Origin: an uncultured Methanoregula sp.
Lineage (GTDB): Archaea; Halobacteriota; Methanomicrobia; Methanomicrobiales; Methanospirillaceae
NCBI RefSeq assembly: GCF_963662735.1
Contig: NZ_OY759744.1
Coordinates: 496,001 to 560,000, forward strand
Direction of reading: 5' to 3'
DNA: 64,000 bases
Below the pieces are notes generated by a model that did not search any database, was not told where the DNA came from, and saw only the letters and a program-made list of their open reading frames with translations. Shown one piece after another: positions 1 through 8,877 of this stretch. Positions within the stretch are counted from its first letter, which is position 1. Each line of letters starts with the position of its first letter. A program made the translations under genes and the position numbers.

Positions 1-64
1 ATCGGAAACGGTCATCAACCTCCTGGTTGAGCGGGAGACCGTGCCGAAGAAACAGAAGAAATAG
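1..64 (+). CDS. 3' end of an unidentified gene (partial)
   Basis: Only the last 20 codons are in the window, read in the second frame and ending at TAG 62-64. The visible tail ends in a lysine-rich stretch (PKKQKK). No family can be named from this fragment. A T-rich stretch follows at about 79-90 and could be an archaeal terminator. Confidence 0.45.
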   Translation, partial: SETVINLLVERETVPKKQKK

Positions 65-840
65 GCTGACTTCATACTTTTTTAAAAAAAACACTGAAAA
101 GCCATCGATCTCATTCACACCGGTCCGGTTCTGACAGATCGATACCTTTCACCATAAAACTCTTCAGCAGGGTGACAATGTTCCTGGCATGTCATCCATT
201 ATCCCGGTCAATTTTCCGGATCACGGGAAAGCCCGCTTGTGAATCCCGCTATCTCAAGGTAAAAGACCACGGCACCCCACAGAGCAGTGATCCACACTCC
301 TGCAAAAATAATTTTCCACCTCCGACCCCCCTTACCCACAAATTGGGTTTTCCTGCAATTGTCCGGTGTAAAATGTGTGATTTTCCCTCAAAATCTGAAA
401 GGGGGTGAGGGGGGTCGGAGGTGGAAATTTGTACAACAACGGCCTGGAAAGATCAAGTGAATGCAAAAAATTACACCGGAGTTCTTGCGGATGCCCTCCG
501 ATCCGATGAACCAGATTGTACCCTTCCGACCCCCCGTTTCATCGCGGGCGATAGTTATACTCAGGACCCGGGCGCTGATCCGGACAACTGGCTGCAGGGT
601 ACATATCAGAATGCACTGCACTCAGGTGCAGATATATTCGTCGGAAAGAACGCGAGAGAGATCATTCAGGTCTTTGGCCAGGATCCTGCCCGCAAAGAGG
701 CAGACACCACAACAGATCTCTGTCATACCCGCACGTTTGCCGCACGTTTGAGCTAACCCGGAGAATCCGATGAAATCATATACCAGCAAAAGAACCGGAT
801 CCAGCTAAAAAGCATATCTCGTCCAACAACAAACCTAAAA
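65..840. other. Long intergenic region carrying repeat element copy 1
   Basis: About 780 bp between the partial gene and the next supported gene. It contains the 121-bp hairpin-ended element at 310-430, a tag resembling AAAAATTACACCGGA near 466-480, and a solitary half-copy of the hairpin arm near 512-530. Open frames here overlap the repeat and have no recognisable protein content, so no gene is called. Confidence 0.6.
310..430. repeat. Hairpin-ended dispersed element, copy 1
   Basis: Terminal inverted repeats of about 28-30 bp: the left arm (310-338) contains TTTCCACCTCCGACCCCCC, and the right arm (401-430) is its near-perfect reverse complement. The centre is AT-rich and contains an inverted copy of the tag seen outside the element (TCCGGTGTAAAAT). 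Size and layout match the elements at 38435-38557 and 60068-60190. A non-coding MITE-like or structured-RNA element is inferred. Confidence 0.7.
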
Positions 841-2697
841 ATGAGCCATAGTACCATGGGCAGCCCTTACCTGAGCAGCGGTGAATCCATCACGATGACG
901 ACCCACCGGGTCAGCGTCGATTCTATCCCGTACGACGTAATGCTCACCACGCATCGTCTTACCCTCATCGACAGCAGGTATGCCCGGTTTGAACCGCGGA
1001 TGATCGCATTCGGCGATATCCTCACCGTGAAGAGCGGGGCCGCATCCACCGGCGAGCCGGTCATCATCCTTTCCTACACTGACACGGAAGAGAAAAACCA
1101 GGAGATGAACCTCATCTTCTCGCAACAGCCCGGCGAGCACCGGAAACAGGAGCGGGATCACTGGGTCAAGAAACTCATGGAATCTATCATTGCCGAGCGG
1201 ACCGAGCCTGCGGCAGGAGACGGGACCCCCGCTGCCGACTCGGGAGGGATGCAGCCATCCGTCAGGCGCTGGGTTGCACCGGAAGGGATCGCCCTTCATA
1301 CACCCCTGACCAGACGAGATACAGCACCACCGGAGATCACCATCACTCCCGATAATGAAGGAACCCTTTTCGAACGTCCCGCGCCGCAGAACGTACCGGA
1401 AAACAAACCCGGAGAGACAGGACCGGATTTATTCGAAACAGGGGAGCCGGTGGAACCCATCCCCCCCATAGTACCGGAACCAGCTGTTCCGGCTGCAGCA
1501 AAATATGATTACGGGGTGATTGACGAAGAAGGCGAAGAGAGGTTCACACACCCCGCGCCATTACAGGATGAGGATGCGCTCCACAAATTCCATACGATTG
1601 TCATCCCGTTTGATCCTGCCAGCGCACCGGACAGCAGCAGCACACCATCGCAGAAGGTGAAGCCGCAGGAACAACAGAACATCCCCCCGGAAACCATCCT
1701 TGCGGCAGCTGCGTCCCTTATCCCGAAGAAACCGGCCGGAGAGCCGGCAGAGCCTCCGGCAGAAAAGATCCCCCCGGTTATACATCCGGCCAAAGAATCT
1801 CCGCCGGCCGCGACCCCTCCCGGGAAGAAAACCCGCCGGAAGAAAAAAGTACCGGAATCACCTGCCGGACCCGCACCCCATGTCGCGGATGTTACAAAGG
1901 CCGCATCCACCAAACCAGCAGGAGATATACCTGACAAGAAGAGTCCCGCACCGGAACCTGCCCGGGAAGAGCCCCCGGAAATACATGAGAGCGTCGGGGC
2001 AGCCAGAGAAGACCCCGCAATACTTTCTGCGGCCGGGAAACAGGGAAAATCCAGAAAACATTCGGCACCGAAAGGTGTCGGCAATACTGACACCGGAGGA
2101 TCAGAAGAATCCTCCAGCAATGAACAGGCGCCCGGCCCAGGAGAGCCCCGGGAGCCCAAAGTCCCCGTAAAGAACGGCAACCGGGGAATGGTCATGATCA
2201 TTTTCGTCATCGTGATACTGCTGGCTCTGACCGGGGCAACCGTACTTCTCCTCAGTGACACCCCGTTGACAGGAGGACCCTCCCAGGGCCCGATAACGAA
2301 TCTCCCCGTAACAACCCAGCCGACCACAGCCCCCCTGGCGCTTACCACGATCCCGGCCTCCGGCGCCGGGTTCCGGGTGGTATACAATGGCGATTTTGCC
2401 GGCGAGCTCGGCAACCCGGGACGGCTGGGCCCCGTATATGGTACGGGCGACATGTTCTTCCCGGTCCAGAAAAACGACGGGCTTATGCAGGCATCCGTCC
2501 AGAAACAGGACAACTCCGGCAATATCCTGACGATCGAGGCCTACAACAACGGGAAGATGATCTATACGCGGAACGTCAGTACTCCCATGGGTTCGCTCGC
2601 TATCCTCATCGATGCCCGTACCGGGGAGATCCCGGGCATGACAACGGTCACGACCACGGGAAACCAGACCAGTCAGAGCCAGCCGATTTATTACTGA
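841..2697 (+). CDS. Single-pass membrane protein with PH-like N-terminus and long Pro-rich linker
   Basis: 618 aa, no named family recognised. Residues 15-120 look like a compact mixed alpha/beta domain, possibly PH/GRAM-like. Residues 125-440 are low complexity, rich in Pro, Glu, Ala and Lys. One hydrophobic helix lies at about 447-472. The C-terminal 120 residues, probably outside the cell, form a small folded domain after a Thr/Pro-rich stalk. A second possible start is ATG 895 (residue 19), which has a GGTGA about 9 nt upstream. The N-terminal half is probably cytoplasmic. Function unknown; a surface-sensing or scaffold role would be a guess. Confidence 0.75.
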   Translation: MSHSTMGSPYLSSGESITMTTHRVSVDSIPYDVMLTTHRLTLIDSRYARFEPRMIAFGDILTVKSGAASTGEPVIILSYTDTEEKNQEMNLIFSQQPGEHRKQERDHWVKKLMESIIAERTEPAAGDGTPAADSGGMQPSVRRWVAPEGIALHTPLTRRDTAPPEITITPDNEGTLFERPAPQNVPENKPGETGPDLFETGEPVEPIPPIVPEPAVPAAAKYDYGVIDEEGEERFTHPAPLQDEDALHKFHTIVIPFDPASAPDSSSTPSQKVKPQEQQNIPPETILAAAASLIPKKPAGEPAEPPAEKIPPVIHPAKESPPAATPPGKKTRRKKKVPESPAGPAPHVADVTKAASTKPAGDIPDKKSPAPEPAREEPPEIHESVGAAREDPAILSAAGKQGKSRKHSAPKGVGNTDTGGSEESSSNEQAPGPGEPREPKVPVKNGNRGMVMIIFVIVILLALTGATVLLLSDTPLTGGPSQGPITNLPVTTQPTTAPLALTTIPASGAGFRVVYNGDFAGELGNPGRLGPVYGTGDMFFPVQKNDGLMQASVQKQDNSGNILTIEAYNNGKMIYTRNVSTPMGSLAILIDARTGEIPGMTTVTTTGNQTSQSQPIYY

Positions 2698-2782
2698 GAG
2701 CCGGGGATGAGCGGCATACACGAATGAACGAGATCCGGTGCACCAAAACCATTAGCATGATCCGGGGTAAGTAAAAACCATA

Positions 2783-2977
2783 ATGGATGTGACCGCTTTT
2801 GAAGACCCCACGCTTCAGCGCCTCGTTGTCGGCATTATTGCCGGGATGAGCCTGGGGATGCTGCTTGAGATTGTCCTGCGGGTGTTTGCGGGCTGGGCGT
2901 ATATGCCGGTAGTTTTTATCGGGATTCTGATCATCGTTACAGCGGTGCTGGTCCGATGGTCGAAGGGATTGGGATAA
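2783..2977 (+). CDS. Small two-helix membrane protein
   Basis: 64 aa. Two hydrophobic segments, about residues 13-35 and 39-58, separated by a short turn, with a basic C-terminus (RWSKGLG). It lies 85 bp after the large membrane protein in the same direction and could be co-transcribed. No family recognised. The ribosome site is weak (GGGGTAAG some 12 nt upstream), so the call rests on the coherent membrane topology. Confidence 0.5.
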   Translation: MDVTAFEDPTLQRLVVGIIAGMSLGMLLEIVLRVFAGWAYMPVVFIGILIIVTAVLVRWSKGLG

Positions 2978-3057
2978 AAGGGTAAACCCTGCCGGCATAG
3001 TCCGAACACCGCCACGCTACCGGGTACAGATGACATATATTGCAATAATTCCCATTA

Positions 3058-3579
3058 TTGTACTCCAGATGCACCATGAGAAAGATCTGTTCTTTTTGTA
3101 AAACGGTCATCAGTCCCGGGGCATCACCGGACGAGCCGGTCAGTCACGGGGTCTGCAAATCCTGTTTTGACAAAATCCTTGCCGAACACGGGTTCAATAC
3201 CAGAAAATGCCTTGACCTGCTCGATGCACCGGTCTTTCTCGTGGATGCCGATGCCAATGTCCTTGCGGCAAATTTCCTTGCCCGTTCATTTGTCAAAAAA
3301 CCATTCGCACAGGTCCGGGCCGGGTTGTGCGGAAAAGTGCTGGACTGCATCAATGCCTATCTCCCCAATGGCTGCGGGAAGACCGCGTTCTGCCCCGAAT
3401 GCACCATCAGGAATTCGGTCACCGAAACCTACACCACCGGTATCCCGGTAACGGGCAGGCCGGCAGTACTCAACCGGAAGGAACAGGGTAAGGAGGAGGA
3501 GATCCACGTGATCGTCTCCACCCGGAAAGACGGGGATGTTGTCCTGCTCCGGCTCGAACCTGCAACAGCGGCCTTGTGA
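3058..3579 (+). CDS. PAS-domain protein with N-terminal zinc-ribbon-like cysteines
   Basis: 173 aa. The N-terminus has a CxxC pair (CSFC) and a second pair (CKSC) about 24 residues later, which suggests a metal-binding knuckle. The following segment (DLLDAPVFLVDADANVLAAN) is typical of the start of a PAS sensor fold, and a further Cys pair (CPECT) lies inside the PAS region. There is no kinase or output domain, so it is probably a small redox or ligand sensor acting with a partner. ATG 3076 (residue 7, MRKICSFC) is an equally plausible start. Confidence 0.7.
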   Translation: MYSRCTMRKICSFCKTVISPGASPDEPVSHGVCKSCFDKILAEHGFNTRKCLDLLDAPVFLVDADANVLAANFLARSFVKKPFAQVRAGLCGKVLDCINAYLPNGCGKTAFCPECTIRNSVTETYTTGIPVTGRPAVLNRKEQGKEEEIHVIVSTRKDGDVVLLRLEPATAAL

Positions 3580-3744
3580 TTGCGAACAGGTCCGGAGATA
3601 ACTATCCATTGCAGGGACAGCAGTGTACATCACTCCTGTAATGCTATCCGGACCGTAAAAACGGGCAGGGCAATGAGAATCCTGCATTCAATACCGGGAA
3701 AAATGGGTCAGGAAAGAGGAGTTTTTCCGGCTATGATCCCCGTA

Positions 3745-4380
3745 TCAGCAGCATCCCCCGGCCGGTTTCCTGAGCAGGACTTTTACTTCGTTTATCCCGG
3801 TCCGCTCGCTTGAGAGATCGTATCCCCGCCGGTCCGCCTCCATCTCGATCCACGGAGGCACGTGGTCGCACACGATCTCAAGTTCGGCGAACCTGCCCTG
3901 CTGCACGAACTGCTGGAGTACCTGCTTGCTGCTCACCTCGGGACGTTTTCCCTGGATCTCCTTGATCGAGAGATAAAATTTCCCGGGCGAGAGTTCGAGG
4001 GGGGAAGGATTATCAGCACCGGGAGGAAGGGGTTCACTCACCTGCGCTTCCTTCTCGTCGCGCCAGACTTCGTCAAGGAATTCCCTGGGGACCCCCGCTA
4101 TTTCCCAGATGGAACACCGGGCCTTTTCGAGCTCGAAATATAATGCCCCGCTTGCCGATTTCACTACAAGAACCCGGCAGTCGCCTAGGAATCCGAGGAG
4201 CCCACTGACATCCTGCCTGAGTTCCCGCAGGCCATGGGCAGGGTCAAGCGCGAAGGCGGTCTCCCGGTCCTTTACCCATACACCCCGATCCCGCCGGAAT
4301 ACCACGACCGTCCCCGGCTCGTTCAGCGGAACAGTTTTTCCTTCTTCACCAAGGAATGCAGCGATTTCTGTTCTGCACAT
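3745..4380 (-). CDS. AnfO-family nitrogenase accessory protein
   Basis: 211 aa, last gene of the nif operon. The sequence follows the AnfO family pattern as I recall it: an opening with EDGK/LNEPG-like motifs (EEGKTVPLNEPGTVVVFRR), a central LGDCRVLVVKSASGALYFELE block, and a C-terminal SIKEIQ...SSKQVLQ and VCDHVPPWIE block. AnfO is named for Fe-only nitrogenase clusters, but its biochemical role is not established and homologues occur in methanogen nif clusters. A good ribosome site (GGAG, 6 nt before ATG) supports the start. It ends in a Cys pair. No AnfG/VnfG gene accompanies it, so it must serve the Mo-type enzyme or a system elsewhere. Confidence 0.8.
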   Translation of the reverse strand: MCRTEIAAFLGEEGKTVPLNEPGTVVVFRRDRGVWVKDRETAFALDPAHGLRELRQDVSGLLGFLGDCRVLVVKSASGALYFELEKARCSIWEIAGVPREFLDEVWRDEKEAQVSEPLPPGADNPSPLELSPGKFYLSIKEIQGKRPEVSSKQVLQQFVQQGRFAELEIVCDHVPPWIEMEADRRGYDLSSERTGINEVKVLLRKPAGGCC

Positions 4381-4394
4381 GATCTCTCCAGACC

Positions 4395-4703
4395 TTACAG
4401 CGCGAGGCGTGCTACCGGTGTCCCGGCTTCAATATGCTGGTCGAGAATTTCGGCCACGTCATCAGGCGTCACCGACCCGTACCAGACATTGTCGGGATAC
4501 ACCACGACAACGGGACCTTTCTCGCATATGCCAAAACAACCGGTATTGGAGAGGAAGACCTCCCCTCCGATGTCGCGTTCTTCTATCTCTTCCATGAATT
4601 TCGCCATAACCTCGACGCTGGTCTTCGCATGGCAGAACCCTTTCTGCTGCCCGTTTGCCCGGGAGCTGGTGCAGACGAAAATGTGATACTTCGGTTTTTG
4701 CAT
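4395..4703 (-). CDS. Thioredoxin-like [2Fe-2S] ferredoxin
   Basis: 102 aa. Cysteines at 11, 24, 56 and 60 match the spacing of the clostridial thioredoxin-fold [2Fe-2S] ferredoxin family (also called FeSII/Shethna type). In diazotrophs such proteins are electron carriers or nitrogenase protectants. The gene lies directly between nifN and the AnfO gene (1-nt gap to nifN, 14 nt to AnfO), so it is part of the nif operon. A role in electron delivery to nitrogenase, or in conformational protection, is inferred from that position. Confidence 0.88.
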   Translation of the reverse strand: MQKPKYHIFVCTSSRANGQQKGFCHAKTSVEVMAKFMEEIEERDIGGEVFLSNTGCFGICEKGPVVVVYPDNVWYGSVTPDDVAEILDQHIEAGTPVARLAL

Positions 4704-4704
4704 T

Positions 4705-6102
4705 TCAGATACCTTCTGTAACTTGGATAGTGTTCATCTCTTCCCTGCGGAGCTGGCGGTATGTGGCATACTTCGCCTCAAGCAGGGTGTTCGTAAGACG
4801 GTCAAGGAGCGCGAGCGTGCCCGCGTAACCGGCCGAGAGGATCCGCTGGCCTCCTATCCGGTCGTGGACGGGAAACCCGATCCTGACAAGCGGGATGCTG
4901 TGCCGTTCGGTTAAGAATTTCCCGCCGGAATGACCGATCGCGATATTCGAACCTGTTTTCAAGACAGCGCCTTCAATCGTGGCAAAGTCCGTTTCTTCGA
5001 GGAGGACCGGGTGCTCATCCAGCCCCGCGAGAAGCGGTTCAAGGCAGAGCGCAAGCCGGCTGTTCCGGGTCCCGCTTGCAATGACGGCAGGGATTGCACC
5101 ATTCTCGGTGCAGACCCGGGTGATTGCGTACACGAGTTCCGGTTCGCCGTAGATGACCGACCTGCCTTCCGCATTGTACTTGTGGGCATCAGCCATCCCG
5201 TCCAGGAGCCAGCCGCGTTCGGTTGCGAGAATCTCGGGGAGGTTCCGCCCGCTGATCTTCTGCAGGAGTTCCATGAGACGATCGGTTGCTTCGAGCCCTA
5301 TGGGCAGGGGCAGGTTCACGAGCGGGACGCCGTATTCCTGCTGGAGCCAGAGCCCCGGCGAGAGTTCGTCCGGACAGGTCTCACCGAACTGGATCGTAAG
5401 CGGCGATCCGGGCATGGCTGCGATTTCCACCGGTTGTGTCCCGCCCGAAGGGATTTTCTGGTATTTTCCGCCATACGGGCGGTCAAGCGTCATGGAGTAA
5501 TCCGGAATGAGGGTGTACTCCAGCCCCATGAGCGCAAGGATCCTTTTGATCTCCCGGATATCAGCGGGACTGATGTGCGGGATGATGACATTGATCCGCC
5601 GGTGCGGTTCCGTGGGCCTGGCATAATGGGCGATGATGGCTTTCGTTGCCGCCCAGAACCCTTCCGTGTGGCTTCCGCTGTAGCTGGGTGTTGGCACCGG
5701 TATGATATCGACACCGGTCGGACCGCGCTCGGTCGTGTAGTCCCGGATGATCCGGTCGAGATCCTCGCCCATGGTCTCGGCAAGGCAGGTGGTCAGGACG
5801 CCGATCACGGACGGGGCATAGACCCGGCTCACGTTGTCGAGCGCTTTTTTCAGGTTCGCCTCGCCGCCATGGATGGTCTGTTTCTCGTTGAGGGACGAGG
5901 ACGCGATATCCACCGGCTCGTTGTAGTGTTCAACGTTTGTCAGCCGCATGTAGGTACTGCATCCCTGAGAACCGTGGACGAGTGCCATTGCTCCTGCGAT
6001 CCCTTTGAACGCGATAACCCCGCCAAGCGGCATGCACTGCTGGCACTGGTTCTCGTTCACCTGACGGACACTGCCGGCAGTTCCCGGAACGGGTGCCATC
6101 AT
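4705..6102 (-). CDS. nifN: NifN, FeMo-cofactor scaffold subunit
   Basis: 465 aa from ATG 6102, which overlaps the nifE stop as ATGA; a longer frame upstream would run into nifE and is not needed. NifN pairs with NifE to form the scaffold on which the NifB-derived cluster matures to FeMo-co. The cluster-binding cysteines typical of the NifK/NifN branch are visible: NQCQQCMPLGG, HGSQGCSTYMR and LTTCLAETMGED. Family-like blocks continue to the C-terminus (VRIGFPVHDRIGGQR). Translational coupling with nifE fits a 1:1 complex. Confidence 0.93.
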   Translation of the reverse strand: MMAPVPGTAGSVRQVNENQCQQCMPLGGVIAFKGIAGAMALVHGSQGCSTYMRLTNVEHYNEPVDIASSSLNEKQTIHGGEANLKKALDNVSRVYAPSVIGVLTTCLAETMGEDLDRIIRDYTTERGPTGVDIIPVPTPSYSGSHTEGFWAATKAIIAHYARPTEPHRRINVIIPHISPADIREIKRILALMGLEYTLIPDYSMTLDRPYGGKYQKIPSGGTQPVEIAAMPGSPLTIQFGETCPDELSPGLWLQQEYGVPLVNLPLPIGLEATDRLMELLQKISGRNLPEILATERGWLLDGMADAHKYNAEGRSVIYGEPELVYAITRVCTENGAIPAVIASGTRNSRLALCLEPLLAGLDEHPVLLEETDFATIEGAVLKTGSNIAIGHSGGKFLTERHSIPLVRIGFPVHDRIGGQRILSAGYAGTLALLDRLTNTLLEAKYATYRQLRREEMNTIQVTEGI

Positions 6103-7484
6103 GCACCCCCGCTTTCGGGTCGCAGGTGTTTCCAGACCGGCGAACACGTGGTTACGTACACCTCGTGGGCAAACGTGACCGCGCCCTCGAAACCGGCAAG
6201 GCATTCCTTCCGGTCATGGTTGTGGTCCACGAAACCAATGCCCAGTTTGTAGGCAAGCACCCGCTCCTTGACACCACCGGCCATGACATCGACCTTCTTC
6301 TCCAGCAGGAATTTCTCGATCTCGGCCGGGTTCGCGTCGTCGACCACGATTGCACCTTCATCGAGCATCCCGCTGATGGTGGCATACTCTTCTTTCTTGC
6401 CGGTCTGGGTGCCGGTGATGGCGATCTCCATCCCAAGCTCGCGGAGCTGCCGGATGATGGCAACTGCCTTGTAGGCCCCGCCCACGTAAATCGCAGCGCG
6501 TTTGCCGGCAAGTTTCCCGCGGTACCGCTCGATCTCCGGCCGGATTTTCGCCATCTCCCGCTCAATGAGTGCCTCGGTCCGCTCGGTAATCTCCGGGTCG
6601 TCATAGAACCGGGCGATCTTCCGGAGGCTCTCCGTGGTATTTTCCGCTCCGAAGAAGTTGACATCCATGAACGGGGTACCAAAGGTCTTTTCGAGCTGCA
6701 TGGCCACCCAGTGCATGGACCCGGTGCACTGGACCAGGTTCAGGCAGGCGCCGGGCGCCTGTTTCAGCGCTGCTATGGTCGAATCACCGGTAAAGGCGAC
6801 ATTGATCTCAATACCCATTTCCCGGAGGTAGCGTCTGGCAAGCCAGGTTTCGCCGCCGAGATTGTACTCACCGAGGAAGTTGAGCTTCCGGGTCTTCTCG
6901 ACCTGTTCGCCCTCCTTCGGCGTGATAAGTTTCATCAGGGCAACGGCTGCAGCCCGGTATCCTACTACTTTGTTACCGGAGATGAAGCCGCTCGACTCAA
7001 CGGGAATCACATCGATCGCATGGTGGCGTGAGGCTTCTTTGCATACGGCCACGATATCGTCGCCGATCATGCCGGTGACGCAGGTTGCATATACGAAGAT
7101 GGCCGGCGGGTGGTACTTCTCCACGATCTCGTCGATACAGGAGGCCAGTTTCTTCTCGCCGCCAAAGACCACGTCGCGCTCCTTCATGTCAGTCGAGAAG
7201 CTGTTGCGGTACATCTCGGGCCCGCTCGACAGGCTGCCCCGGATATCCCAGGTGTACGTGGCGCAGCCTATCGGGCCGTGGACCAGGTGGGCCGCATCCG
7301 TTACCGGGTTTAAGACAACCCGGGCCCCGCAGAAGACGCAGGCCCGCTGGCTCACCGAGCCGGCCAGGCTGTCATCTGCGCAGTGGATAGCGGTTTTGCT
7401 CTTGCCCGCGGTGATGATGGAATGTTCGCGTTCGCTTATGCAGGCCGCCGGCCGTGCTGCCAGCAGGGTACAACTATCCTCCAT
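6099..7484 (-). CDS. nifE: NifE, FeMo-cofactor scaffold subunit
   Basis: 461 aa, NifD-like branch. Cluster ligands are visible in RACVFCGARVVLNPV, HGPIGCATYTWD and YATCVTGMIGDD. It contains GEYNLGGE and TGDSTIAALKQAP blocks and ends with a typical EGAVTFAHEV segment. It carries a short Cys-containing N-terminal extension before the conserved core, as NifE often does. It works with NifN in FeMo-co assembly. The gene follows nifK after 28 nt, and its 3' end overlaps nifN by 4 nt. Confidence 0.94.
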   Translation of the reverse strand: MEDSCTLLAARPAACISEREHSIITAGKSKTAIHCADDSLAGSVSQRACVFCGARVVLNPVTDAAHLVHGPIGCATYTWDIRGSLSSGPEMYRNSFSTDMKERDVVFGGEKKLASCIDEIVEKYHPPAIFVYATCVTGMIGDDIVAVCKEASRHHAIDVIPVESSGFISGNKVVGYRAAAVALMKLITPKEGEQVEKTRKLNFLGEYNLGGETWLARRYLREMGIEINVAFTGDSTIAALKQAPGACLNLVQCTGSMHWVAMQLEKTFGTPFMDVNFFGAENTTESLRKIARFYDDPEITERTEALIEREMAKIRPEIERYRGKLAGKRAAIYVGGAYKAVAIIRQLRELGMEIAITGTQTGKKEEYATISGMLDEGAIVVDDANPAEIEKFLLEKKVDVMAGGVKERVLAYKLGIGFVDHNHDRKECLAGFEGAVTFAHEVYVTTCSPVWKHLRPESGGA

Positions 7485-7512
7485 CTCGTTTCCTCCGTCA
7501 ATGGTTTAACGT

Positions 7513-8877
7513 TTACAATACCAGTTCGTAGTCCTCGTCGAGGCAGTCGCGGTCCCGCCGTTCCAGGAGCGCATTGCTGATCTGCTCGATCAGTCGCAGG
7601 CATCCCCGGTACCCGACCACGGGCATCAGGGGGTGGACTGCCCGGTCCAGAACGGGAAAGCCGACACGGACGAGCGGGATGTCCTCGGCGCGGGCAATGT
7701 ACTTGCCATAGCTCGTGCCGATCAGGAGATCCACTTTCTCTTCTTTGATCCACTGGTGGAGCTCGAAGAGATCGCCTTCCGCTTTGACTCTGGCACCGGT
7801 GATACCCGCTTCTTCGAGCATCTTCCGGATCTCCGGTTCGAATGATTTACCCGGGGTACCGGTCAGGATGTACTTCGGGATCATGCCCATGGTGAGCACG
7901 AATTCGGTGAGCGCAATCACGTGGTCGGGGTCGCCGAAGATGGCAACACTCTTTCCCTGGTAGTGGAAGTGGGTGTCGATCAGCGTATCGACGACCTGGC
8001 CCCGCTCGATCGTGAGGGACTTCGGGACTTCAACACCAAACCAGTTCTTGAGGGCCATGATGAAGTCATCCGTTGCCCGAAGGCCAATGGGGAGTTTGAG
8101 CGGGATACCGGTAACACCGCAGTTCTCCTGCAGGACCTCGGCAGCATCGTTCGAGGCAAACGACCCGAGCGCGAGCGTCAGGGCCGAGTTACCGGCATCC
8201 CGGATCTCGGCGATCGTTGCGCCGCCTTCGGGATACATCTGGTACTTGCTGGTCAGCGGGGTATCGAGGACACCGGAAGTGTCCGGGAACATGATCAGTT
8301 TGATCCCGAGCTCTCCTACAATCCGCCGGATCTCCCGCATGTCGCCGGGGTTGACGAATCCCGGCAGGATGTTCACCTGGTCCTTCTGCGTGCCGTCATT
8401 CTTGGAGAGGTACGAGACCATGGCTTTGCACATGCCGGAAAAGCCGGTGATGTGGGAGCCCTGGTAACTCGGGGTGTTGATGTGGATGACGACTTTTCCT
8501 TCCGGGATCTCGGACTGCTTGATGATGTTGGGGATGTCGTCGCCGATGGTCTCCGACAGGCATGTCGTGTGGACCGCGATGATCTCGGGATTATAGATCT
8601 GGAAGATGTTTTTTATCGAGGTCTTGAGGTTTGCTGCCCCGCCAAAGACGGAGGCCCCTTCCGTGAAGGAACTCGACGATGCAAGCACCGGGTCCCGGAA
8701 ATGCCGAGTCAGGTGCATCCGGTGATACGCGCAGCAGCCCTGCGAGCCGTGGCTGTGGGGCAGGCACCCGTGGATACCGAGCGCTGCATACATGGCGCCT
8801 ATAGGCTGGCAGGTTTTTGCCGGGTTGATTTTGCCGGTCGTGTGTCCGGCTGCATTCTCCGGGATACATTCAAGCAT
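7513..8877 (-). CDS. nifK: Nitrogenase MoFe protein beta subunit
   Basis: 454 aa from ATG 8877, chosen because GGAAGTGA lies about 5 nt upstream; a GTG at 8886 would add three residues. P-cluster ligand motifs are present: KTCQPIGAMYAALG, SHGSQGCCAYHR and HTTCLSETIGDD. It lacks the long N-terminal extension of Azotobacter NifK, as in clostridial and archaeal (group II/III) enzymes. The start overlaps the end of nifD by 8 nt, which fits coupled synthesis of the alpha2beta2 protein. Confidence 0.95.
   Translation of the reverse strand: MLECIPENAAGHTTGKINPAKTCQPIGAMYAALGIHGCLPHSHGSQGCCAYHRMHLTRHFRDPVLASSSSFTEGASVFGGAANLKTSIKNIFQIYNPEIIAVHTTCLSETIGDDIPNIIKQSEIPEGKVVIHINTPSYQGSHITGFSGMCKAMVSYLSKNDGTQKDQVNILPGFVNPGDMREIRRIVGELGIKLIMFPDTSGVLDTPLTSKYQMYPEGGATIAEIRDAGNSALTLALGSFASNDAAEVLQENCGVTGIPLKLPIGLRATDDFIMALKNWFGVEVPKSLTIERGQVVDTLIDTHFHYQGKSVAIFGDPDHVIALTEFVLTMGMIPKYILTGTPGKSFEPEIRKMLEEAGITGARVKAEGDLFELHQWIKEEKVDLLIGTSYGKYIARAEDIPLVRVGFPVLDRAVHPLMPVVGYRGCLRLIEQISNALLERRDRDCLDEDYELVL

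Noticed and set aside
310..430. Insertion sequence with transposase
   Set aside because: Only about 121 bp and without coding capacity; called as a hairpin-ended repeat instead.
421..756. Open reading frame of 111 codons in the first gap
   Set aside because: Begins inside the repeat element, has low-complexity composition and no ribosome site or recognisable motif.
1509..2522. 337-codon frame opposite the Pro-rich linker protein
   Set aside because: Gly/Ser/Ala-rich mirror of the proline codons on the plus strand; no start signal.
4930..6252. 440-codon frame opposite nifN
   Set aside because: Lies wholly antisense to a well-supported nif gene; composition (Arg, Asp, Gly-rich) is that of a shadow frame in G+C-rich DNA.
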